In this document: positions 57,601 to 64,000 of the stretch, piece after piece
How positions within the stretch are numbered: position 1 is the first letter of the stretch
Layout: the number at the start of each line of letters is the position of its first letter
Notes under the pieces: model-generated
Told to the model about the DNA's origin: nothing
Seen by the model: the letters and a program-made list of their open reading frames with translations, nothing else
Database searches by the model: none
Position numbers and translations under genes: made by a program
Assembly: GCA_963804055.1 (NCBI GenBank)
Contig: CAWDOU010000007.1
Coordinates: 1 to 64,000 of the forward strand
Reading direction: 5' to 3'
DNA length: 64,000 nucleotides
From: Bog-473 sp963804055
Lineage (GTDB): Bacteria > Actinomycetota > Acidimicrobiia > Acidimicrobiales > RAAP-2

Positions 57601-59284
57601 GTGGGGGAAGCCCCCTCGGGGATCAGTAAATGGATACCGGGCCTTCGGGTCGCTCGGACCTACAACCGCCAATGGACGCGGTCGGATGTCGTAGCCGGTG
57701 TGGTCCTCGCAGCCATCTTGGTGCCGCAGGGATTGGCCTATGCGGAGCTGGCCGGACTCCCGCCCGTCACCGGCTTGTACACGTCCATCGGATGCCTGGT
57801 CGGCTATGCGGTCTTCGGTCCGTCCAGGATCCTCGTCCTGGGCCCGGATTCCTCCATCTCACCGCTGATCTTCGCCGCCCTGATGCCACTGCTCGCCGGT
57901 GGCGACATGCACCGAGCGATCGCTCTGGCAGGGATGCTCGCAGTGATCGTCGCCGTCATCGAGATCGGACTGGGGATCGGAAAACTCGGCTTCGTCGCTG
58001 ACCTGCTCTCGAGCGAGGTCCAGGTCGGCTACATGAATGGTCTCGCTCTGATCATCATCGTCGGACAGTTGCCCAAGCTCTTCGGATTCTCGACCGACGC
58101 CGAGGGCTTCGGCCCCGAGATCAAGGCATTCGTCCTCGGGCTCGACGGTACCGTCGGGGCAGCGCTGGTGGTCGGATTGGGAGTGCTGGCCATCCTGTTG
58201 GTGCTCTCCCGCTTCACCAAGGTCGTCCCTGCGGTCCTCGTCGGCATCGTGGCAGCAACCGTCGTCTCCGCGATCTTCGACTTGCACGCCCACGGGGTGG
58301 CGACCGTTGGGACGCTTCCCCGAGGGGTCCCGACGCCATCGGTGCCGTGGACCAAATGGGCCGATGTCGGACCTCTCATGGTCGCCGCAGTGGGCATCAC
58401 GCTGGTATCCCTGGCTGACACGATCGCCACCTCCTCGAGCTTCGGCGCCCGAAGAGGCGAAGAGGTCGATCCAAACCAGGAGATGATCGGCATCGGTGCC
58501 GCCAACCTTGCGGCAGGCCTCCTCCAGGGCTTCGCCGTATCGACGAGTGGCTCACGCACCGCCGTCGTCGAGCAGGCCGGCGCCAAGTCGCAGCTGGCGT
58601 CTCTCGTCGGTGCCGGCATCGTCGTCGCGCTGTTGCTGTTCTTCAACTCGCTGCTCGCTGATCTGCCGCAATCGGCGCTGGCCGCGGTGTTGATCGCCGC
58701 CGCCCTTTCCCTTCTCGACCTTCAGGCCCTCGTACGGTACGCAAGGGTTCGAAAAGAGCGCGCTCGTCCTTTCCATAGTCGCCAGCCTGGGTGTGATCGT
58801 CTTAGGCGTCCTGCCAGGGATCGTCATCGCCATTGCTCTCGCGGTGCTCTTGTTCTTTCAGCGGAGCTGGCAACCGCACGGCACCGTCATCGGCGAAGTG
58901 GAGGGTCTGGGGGGATGGCACGACGTCGAGCGGTATCCAGAGGCGCACCAGCTCCCCGGGATCGTGGTCTTCCGCTGGGAGGCTCCTCTTTTCTTCGCGA
59001 ACTCCTCAGCCTTCCGCTCGCAGGTCCGCCACCTCGTGGGCCAACGACACGCAACCTGGGTCGTCGTCCAGTGTGAGGCCATGACCGACGTGGACGTCTC
59101 GGCGGCAAGAATGCTCGAGCAACTCGATCGTGAGCTCAACGTTGCCGGAGTCCACATGGCCTTCGCCGAGATGCGCACTCGCCTGCAGGATCTCGTTCGC
59201 CGTTATGGCCTCTTCGAGACACTCGACCGCGACCGGTTCTATCCGACGCTCCAGGCTGCAATCGCTGCGGTCGGCGACACGTGA
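57601..59284 (+). CDS. SulP-family anion transporter with STAS domain, apparent frameshift
   Basis: This is a SulP/SLC26-type transporter for sulfate, bicarbonate or similar anions. GTG 57601 leads into SKWIPGLRVARTYNRQWTRSDVVAGVVLAAILVPQGLAYAELAGLPPVTGLYTSI, the family signature, and about ten helices. At AAAA near 58752-58755 the frame breaks. One frame over, SALVLSIVASLGVIVLGVLPGIVIAIALAVLLFFQRSW resumes the last helices and is followed by a STAS domain (about 120 residues, with VVQCEAMTDVDVSAARMLEQL). The joined length of 1684 has one surplus base. If repaired the protein is about 560 residues, as usual. Codon use is less G/C-biased than that of its neighbours, which could mean transfer. 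Confidence 0.82.
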
Positions 59285-59327
59285 CAACGTCTTGTCCAGC
59301 ACCGCCACCTGCTCGTCGTCGGGTTTC

Positions 59328-60497
59328 CTACAGTCGGTAGAGCGTGCGGGCGTTGTCTCCCATGACCCGCGCCTGGGTCTCGGGGCGGAGCGCGCCCATC
59401 TTCTCCGCAACACCTTCGACCGGAGCGGGGTAGAGGCAGGTCGGGTGGGGGAAGTCGGTCTCGAAGAGGATCCGGTCGTCGCCGACGATGTCCATGAGGC
59501 TCTGCAGCTGGCCATGACCCTCCTCGAACCAGAAGGTGGCATACCAGTGCTTGGCGAAGTACTCCGACGGCTTGTACTTCAGCGCCTTGAAGTGATCGGG
59601 CGCGTTCTCGGACAGTTCGTAGTCCATCGTCTCGAGGATGAACGGGATCCACCCGATGCCGCTCTCGACGGCAACCATGGTGAGCTCCGGGAAACGGTCG
59701 AACACGCCTGAGAAGATCGTGTTCATCACCACTCGGGCGCTGTTGAGGAAGAGCATGGCGCCGCCGATGGCGGGCTTGACGTACTCGTCCTGCGAGGCCC
59801 AGAAGTAGTTGCCGAAGAAATCCATTGCCGTGTTGCTGGAGCCGATGTGGAAATGCACCGGCATGTTGAGGTCCGAGCACACCTGCCACAGGGGGTCCCA
59901 GTCCCGGCTCGCCAGGTCGGGCGATCCGGCATCCTGTGGGTCCGACGTCATGTTGATCCCGCGCAACCCGAGGCCGGACGCCCTGCGTGTCTCCTCAATG
60001 CAGAGATTGACGTCCCACGCCGGCATCAGGGTCATCGGGATGAAGCGGTTGCCCGACGAGGTCATCATCTCGGCCATGGCGTCGTTGTAGATCTGCAGGC
60101 ACATCATCCGGAGCGCCTGGTCGGGGATCATGTTGTTCAGCGTCGAGCCGCCGAGTCCCACCACGTTGGGGAACAGGACCTGGGCGTGGACCCCGATTTC
60201 GTCCATGAGCTTCAGGCGCGCCTGCGGATCGAACGCGCCCTCGTGTATCCAATCGAGGCCCATCTCCATCGAATCGAGGAAGGGGAGCTTCGAGCTGTCC
60301 CGTGCGACGACGCCCCCGCCGCGGGCGAACCCGATCTCGTTGCCGTCGACCACCCAGGTCGGACCCTCCTCGCGCTCCTCCATGTGCAGCACGCGCTTCT
60401 CGTAGCCCTTCGGGGCCCGGCTGGTCCAGAGGTCGTAGGGCTCCGTGTAGTGCGTGTCCGCATCAATGATCTTGAAGCCCTCAGCCAGCGGTGCCAC
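59328..60497 (-). CDS. amidohydrolase 2-family protein
   Basis: This 389-residue TIM-barrel hydrolase has the DADTHYTEPYDLW opening. Here the first histidine of the classic DxHxH is kept as Asp-Thr-His-Tyr-Thr-Glu, a variant seen in ACMSD-like members. Later comes NMPVHFHIGSSNTAMDFFG, with the metal His, and VESGIGWIPFILETMDYEL. ILFETDFPHPTCLYP carries the final Asp. This group is common in actinobacterial catabolic clusters; the substrate is unknown. GGGAGGG lies seven bases before the GTG at 60497. It is transcribed away from the phosphoesterase gene. Confidence 0.83.
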   Translation of the reverse strand: MAPLAEGFKIIDADTHYTEPYDLWTSRAPKGYEKRVLHMEEREEGPTWVVDGNEIGFARGGGVVARDSSKLPFLDSMEMGLDWIHEGAFDPQARLKLMDEIGVHAQVLFPNVVGLGGSTLNNMIPDQALRMMCLQIYNDAMAEMMTSSGNRFIPMTLMPAWDVNLCIEETRRASGLGLRGINMTSDPQDAGSPDLASRDWDPLWQVCSDLNMPVHFHIGSSNTAMDFFGNYFWASQDEYVKPAIGGAMLFLNSARVVMNTIFSGVFDRFPELTMVAVESGIGWIPFILETMDYELSENAPDHFKALKYKPSEYFAKHWYATFWFEEGHGQLQSLMDIVGDDRILFETDFPHPTCLYPAPVEGVAEKMGALRPETQARVMGDNARTLYRL

Positions 60498-60915
60498 GTG
60501 ATGACCCTCCCTGATGTCCTCGTACCCTCGTACGGGAGTCTCGCGCCGGTGCGCCCGGCAGCCAACTCGGTGCCCTCCCGAGCATTCGTACGCCCGCCGG
60601 AAGCACGCGTGGTCTGGCCGTTTCCTCTTGGACGCCCTCGAGCTCGGCCGCGCAGCGACCATCGATCCCAGGCCCCCTCGTCGTTGCGTGACCACCGGAG
60701 CGGTCTCAGCTGCCGACTGCCAGATCCAGGATTGATCCGCCCCCCTGGCGTCGTTCCTCGAATGCTTCATCTGTCGGGAATCGGAACGGCGACCCCCGGG
60801 CGGGCCAGCGTCGAGGTCGTCGATCGGACACCCAATGGAAAGCCGGAATTCACGGGCAGGTTTCGCGTCGAACGATCGCTTGACGCCGTCGGAACTGATG
60901 TTCTAATTGCACGCA
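60498..60915. other. gap between divergent amidohydrolase and phosphoesterase genes
   Basis: This 418-base region should hold two promoters. It contains a short direct repeat, CCTCGTAC, twice near 60520-60535. No gene, strong hairpin or known regulatory motif is seen. Confidence 0.35.
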
Positions 60916-62298
60916 ATGGGCAACGACCGGGGCATCTCGAGGCGGCAGGTCCTGCAGAGTGCGCTCGGAGTCGGCGCAGCTGCCGTCGGGGTCGGTGCGG
61001 GCGCGGACGCCGCCGGCGCCTCGCCATCGCACCTGCCGCCGCGCTCCACGTGGCGCCGGCCCGGATCCCTCCCGAACCCGCGCCTGCCCGAAGGTACCGA
61101 CACCATTCCCGAGATCGACCACATCGTGGTGGTCATGCAGGAGAACCACTCGTTCGACAACTACCTCGGGATGCTGCGCCGCGGCGACGGGTTCACCCTC
61201 GACAATCGTGGTCGTCCCAGGAACACGAACCCGGACCCCAGTGGCGGCTACGTCCGCGCTTTCCACGAGACGGACACGGTCCAGGCCGGCAGCGTCACCC
61301 AGAGCTGGAACGCCAGCCACCTGCAGTACGCCGACGGTCGCAACGACGGGTTCATCGGGCCGGAGAGCAGCAGCGCCTGGTCGATGGCGTACTACACGGG
61401 GGAAGAGCTCCCCTTCTACTACTCGCTGGCCAGGACCTTCCCCCTCTGCGACCGCTACTTCTGCTCCGTCTTGGCCCAGACCTACCCCAATCGCCGCTTC
61501 CTCCTGGCCGGCACCGCCTTCGGCCTCATCGCCACGGACACCTCGTCGATCACGGGCATCCCGCCGAACGGCACGATCTTCGACAGGCTCGACGCGCACA
61601 ACATCAGCTGGGCGAGCTACGCCACCAACGTCTCGACCCTCTACGTGATCTCCGACATCGTCAAGAAGAACCCGGGCCGGATCAAGACGATCGACCAGTT
61701 CCACGCCGACGCCAAGTCGGGTTCGCTCCCGTCCGTCACGTACGTCGACCCGAACATCCTGACGAGCACCGAGGAGAATCCCCAGGACATCTCACTGGGC
61801 GAGTACTTCGTCTCGACGGTCGTGGGCTCGCTGCTCAACAGCCCGGCCTGGGACCGCACCATGCTCGTGTGGACCTACGACGAGCACGGCGGCTACTACG
61901 ACCATGTGCCGCCGCCTCCGGCCATCCCACCCGACGACATCGCGCCCGTCCTGTCTCCGACCGATCAGCCCGGCGGCTACGACCGGTACGGCTTTCGTGT
62001 CCCGACCGTGGTGATGTCCCCCTACAGCAAACGGAACTACGTGTCGCACACCGTGTACGACCACACCTCGGTGCTCAAGACGATTGAGCGCAAGTGGAAC
62101 CTCCCCGCCATGACGTATCGGGACGCCAACGCCAACGACCTGCTCGACTGCATGGATCTGCGTACCCGCGCCTTTCGCGAGCCGCCCACCTTGGCCGCAC
62201 CGGGGAACCCGACGGGCGTCTCCACCGCAACGCCGCCGCCCGCCGACGCGGAGCCGCCGTCCGCAGCGTTCGTGAAGACCCCGGGCCCGACCGTCTGA
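60916..62298 (+). CDS. Tat-exported phosphoesterase (phospholipase C/acid phosphatase family)
   Basis: This 460-residue protein has a twin-arginine signal (SRRQVLQSALGVGAAAVGVGAGADAAGA) and belongs to the phosphoesterase family PF04185. HIVVVMQENHSFDNYLGML, with the catalytic nucleophile region, lies near residue 75. Then come DRYFCSVLAQTYPNRRFLLAGTAFG, LVWTYDEHGGYYDHVPPP and RVPTVVMSPYSKRNYVSHTVYDHTSVLKTIERKW. The set Glu-Asn/Asp/His is typical of bacterial phospholipase C and acid phosphatases. It should be exported folded and act outside the membrane. The ATG at 60916 places the Arg pair at residues 8-9; a TTG nine bases before is possible. A C-terminal Pro/Ala tail is variable. Confidence 0.87.
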   Translation: MGNDRGISRRQVLQSALGVGAAAVGVGAGADAAGASPSHLPPRSTWRRPGSLPNPRLPEGTDTIPEIDHIVVVMQENHSFDNYLGMLRRGDGFTLDNRGRPRNTNPDPSGGYVRAFHETDTVQAGSVTQSWNASHLQYADGRNDGFIGPESSSAWSMAYYTGEELPFYYSLARTFPLCDRYFCSVLAQTYPNRRFLLAGTAFGLIATDTSSITGIPPNGTIFDRLDAHNISWASYATNVSTLYVISDIVKKNPGRIKTIDQFHADAKSGSLPSVTYVDPNILTSTEENPQDISLGEYFVSTVVGSLLNSPAWDRTMLVWTYDEHGGYYDHVPPPPAIPPDDIAPVLSPTDQPGGYDRYGFRVPTVVMSPYSKRNYVSHTVYDHTSVLKTIERKWNLPAMTYRDANANDLLDCMDLRTRAFREPPTLAAPGNPTGVSTATPPPADAEPPSAAFVKTPGPTV

Positions 62299-62322
62299 CC
62301 TCCCGTCCAGCGGGACGTCATC

Positions 62323-62339
62323 GGCCCGGTCGCCGGGCC
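62323..62339. terminator. short hairpin after the phosphoesterase gene
   Basis: GGCCCGG (62323-62329) and CCGGGCC (62333-62339) pair with a TCG loop, 25 bases after the stop codon and before the VOC gene. A weak terminator or pause site is likely. Confidence 0.4.
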
Positions 62340-62354
62340 CGTCGTCATGGGACA

Positions 62355-62717
62355 ATGCACGTCATGCCGTCGTTCCACCACGCCAACCTGGGGATCCCAC
62401 CCGATCTCGCCGACGCCGAAGCCGACTTTCTCGTGGGCATCCTCGGCTATCGGCGGCTGGAGCCTCCGACGGCCGCCGCCGACCTCGGTGCCCGCTGGTT
62501 CGAGGCCGACGACGGGACGCAGGTGCACCTCAGCCTCGACCCCGATCACGCTCCCGCCGCTATGGCGCACACCGCACTCGACGTGCACGGCGAGTTCGAC
62601 ATGATCCAGACGCGCCTCAGCGAGGGAGGCATCGGCTTCAAGGCCGCCGAGTTCGACGGCAACCGGATTCTGCTCTGCAAGGACCCGGCGGGGAACCGCT
62701 GGGAGCTGCGCGGCTGA
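62355..62717 (+). CDS. VOC-family protein
   Basis: This 120-residue small VOC protein has FHHANLGIPPDLADAEADFLVGILGYRRLEPP for the first half, with the early metal-type His. GARWFEADDGTQVHLSLDPDHAP and a C-terminal GGIGFKAAEFDGNRILLCKDPAGNRWELRG, with the final Glu, follow. It is shorter than usual but has both paired modules. The function is unknown. The alternative start is the ATG at 62364. It converges with the ABC transporter ATPase gene. Confidence 0.78.
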   Translation: MHVMPSFHHANLGIPPDLADAEADFLVGILGYRRLEPPTAAADLGARWFEADDGTQVHLSLDPDHAPAAMAHTALDVHGEFDMIQTRLSEGGIGFKAAEFDGNRILLCKDPAGNRWELRG

Positions 62718-62725
62718 CGCTCGCA

Positions 62726-63841
62726 TCACCCCTCGACGGCGTGACCACCAACTGAGCGGCGCATCGCCGCGTGCAACCGGTTCGGTGTCAGCACACCGAG
62801 GTAGCGATCGTCGTCGACGACCGGGATCCAGCGGACATCGTGCTGCAGCATCTCCCCGAAGGCCGCCCGCAGGGAGGTCCCGACGGGAACCTGCACGTCG
62901 AAGGGGACGAGGTTGTCCTCGACCGAGCCCGTCAAGCTGGGGTCGAGATCGACCCAGCCGTGCAAGCGCGACCGCTCGTCGACGACCACCGCCCAGCGGC
63001 TGTCCGCCCCGCCGACCGCCGCCCGGACGTCGAGCATCGACTGATCGGGCAGCACCTGGGGCGGGTGAAAGAGGTCGTCGGGCTCGATGGCGGTGACCGC
63101 CAACCGCCTCACCCCACGGTCGGCACCGACGAAGTCGGCCACGAAGGCCGTGGCCGGCCGGCCCAGCACTTCACTCGGGGTGTCGTACTGCTCGAGGACC
63201 CCGCCCTTGGACAGGACGGCGATCCGGTCCCCCAGCCTGGTGGCCTCCTCGATGTCGTGCGTCACGAAGACGATCGTCTTCTTCAACTCCGCCTGCAGGT
63301 CGATGAACTGCTGCTGCAACCGTTGCCGGGTGATGGGGTCGACCGCGCCGAAAGGCTCGTCCATCAGCAGGACCGGCGGGTCACCCCCGAGCGCCCGGGC
63401 CACACCGACGCGCTGCCGCTCGCCGCCGGAGAGCTCGTGTGGGAACCGGCGCCCGTACGCAACCGGATCCAGCCCGACGAGGTCGAGGAGCTCCTTGACG
63501 CGGGCGTCCACGCGGGCACGATCCCACCCGAGCAGTCGGGGCACCGTGGCGACGTTGTCCGACACGCGTCGGTGCGGGAAGAGACCGCCCTGCTGGATGA
63601 CGTAGCCGATGCTCCGGCGGAGCTGCACCGGATCGATCTTCAGGACATCCGTGCCGTCGATCAGGATCCGCCCGCCCGTGGGCTCGATCAACCGGTTGAT
63701 CATGCGCAGCGTGGTCGTCTTGCCACAGCCGGATGGACCGACCAGCACGCAGAGCTCGCCGTCGGGCACCGTGAAGCTCAGCTCCGCCACGGCGACCGAG
63801 TCGGCGCTGTAGCGCTTGGTCACCCGGTCGAGCTCGATCAC
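62726..63841 (-). CDS. glycine betaine/quaternary amine ABC transporter ATPase with CBS domains
   Basis: This 371-residue ATPase is of the OpuCA/ProV type. It has Walker A GPSGCGKT at 35-42, the Q-loop in GYVIQQGGLFPHRRVSDNVATVP, signature LSGGERQRVGVARAL, Walker B VLLMDEPFGAVDP and the H-loop FVTHDIEEA. After about residue 240 comes a pair of CBS modules (RWAVVVDERSRLHGWVD and RWIPVVDDDRYLGVLTPNRLHAAM), which sense ionic strength or nucleotide in relatives. It should drive uptake of compatible solutes. The GTG at 63841 faces the permease gene, 44 bases away, in a divergent arrangement; usually these genes lie in one operon. Confidence 0.9.
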   Translation of the reverse strand: MIELDRVTKRYSADSVAVAELSFTVPDGELCVLVGPSGCGKTTTLRMINRLIEPTGGRILIDGTDVLKIDPVQLRRSIGYVIQQGGLFPHRRVSDNVATVPRLLGWDRARVDARVKELLDLVGLDPVAYGRRFPHELSGGERQRVGVARALGGDPPVLLMDEPFGAVDPITRQRLQQQFIDLQAELKKTIVFVTHDIEEATRLGDRIAVLSKGGVLEQYDTPSEVLGRPATAFVADFVGADRGVRRLAVTAIEPDDLFHPPQVLPDQSMLDVRAAVGGADSRWAVVVDERSRLHGWVDLDPSLTGSVEDNLVPFDVQVPVGTSLRAAFGEMLQHDVRWIPVVDDDRYLGVLTPNRLHAAMRRSVGGHAVEG

Positions 63842-63885
63842 CGTCGAAAGGTTACCCAGCGCATGCCACGGGTATTCTGGGCCCG

Positions 63886-64000
63886 ATGTTGCTGGGGACG
63901 GGCCCATTCTTCCGCTGGAGCTACATCACGAGCGACTGGAGCCAAATTCAGGGGCAGCTCGTCCAGCACATCGAACTGAGCCTCATTGCCGTCGCCATCG
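63886..64000 (+). CDS. ABC transporter permease, partial (runs off the window)
   Basis: ATG 63886 opens a frame reading FFRWSYITSDWSQIQGQLVQHIELSLIAVAI to the window end. The final part is the first cytoplasmic-edge and helix of ProW/OpuCB-type permeases (QHIxLSLxAVxI). It is the likely partner of the divergent ATPase. Only 38 residues are seen, so the rest of the protein cannot be judged. Confidence 0.7.
   Translation, partial: MLLGTGPFFRWSYITSDWSQIQGQLVQHIELSLIAVAI

Noticed and set aside
57300..57629. Small coding frame between tmRNA and the SulP gene
   Set aside because: It has no ribosome binding site and no family likeness, and overlaps other equally open frames.
60515..60540. Regulatory repeat CCTCGTAC near the amidohydrolase start
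   Set aside because: Two 8-base copies are too short to support a claim; a similar string near 56240 is likely chance.
1..64000. CRISPR array, phage genes, transposase or toxin-antitoxin pair
   Set aside because: No regularly spaced repeats, integrase, transposase, capsid or recognisable toxin gene is seen anywhere in the window.

Overview
The window is about 70% GC and densely coded. Genes are commonly joined by 4-base ATGA or GTGA overlaps, and GTG starts are frequent. The gene content (F420-type luciferase-like enzymes, a wax ester synthase, mec-cysO-cysM, MaoC pairs, many acyl-CoA and SDR enzymes, and a secreted protein with repeats of the type GYW...DGGIFxFG) points to an actinobacterium, most likely of the class Acidimicrobiia. 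That placement is inference; there is no rRNA in the window to confirm it.

Layout. 1-3.5 kb: tRNA-Gly(GCC), a methyltransferase, a three-gene cluster for a split cytochrome b, and a Ser/Gly-rich secreted peptide. 3.6-10.5 kb: wax ester/triacylglycerol synthase, dUTPase, oligoribonuclease, acyl-CoA ligase, peroxiredoxin, a crotonase with an apparent frameshift, and a HAD phosphatase. 10.4-23.7 kb: a surface-glycan locus with a SpoIID-like repeat protein, five GT4-type glycosyltransferases, two coiled-coil methyltransferase-like proteins, another methyltransferase, and the Wzt/Wzm export ABC transporter, followed by clpP. 24.4-34.4 kb: tRNA-Leu(UAG), glycerate kinase, SDRs, an F420-type oxidoreductase with an alpha/beta hydrolase, a sulfatase, a LON-domain protein and a P450. 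34.4-38.3 kb: a MoxR/DUF58/transglutaminase operon. 38.4-44.4 kb: two MaoC proteins, a nitroreductase, a sixth glycosyltransferase, SRPBCC, amidohydrolase and LLM proteins. 45-51.9 kb: rdgB/rph, an epimerase, an FtsX remnant, a large membrane protein, an FAD oxidase and DUF1697. 52-57.2 kb: an orphan PilB/GspE ATPase with a sigma-28-like promoter, then mec-cysO-cysM, smpB and the tmRNA gene. 57.6-64 kb: a frameshifted SulP transporter, an amidohydrolase, a Tat-exported phosphoesterase, a VOC protein, and a divergent quaternary-amine ABC transporter running off the end.

How the parts work together. The glycan locus looks like an ABC-dependent polysaccharide pathway: GT4 enzymes build the chain, coiled-coil methyltransferase-like proteins may cap it, and Wzm/Wzt with a C-terminal binding domain exports it. 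Mec, CysO and CysM form the sulfur-carrier route to cysteine known from mycobacteria. SmpB and tmRNA form the trans-translation ribosome-rescue pair.

The least ordinary signals are: (i) two copies of a sigma-28/WhiG-like promoter with identical spacing, one before the PilB gene and one before a 58-residue ORF; (ii) a small minus-strand transcription unit near 31.7 kb whose reading frame has an in-frame TGA followed at once by a SECIS-like hairpin; (iii) a duplicated methyltransferase-GT-GT module; (iv) an orphan split cytochrome b with a 58-residue partner and a large extracytoplasmic insert; (v) three genes that each carry one surplus base.
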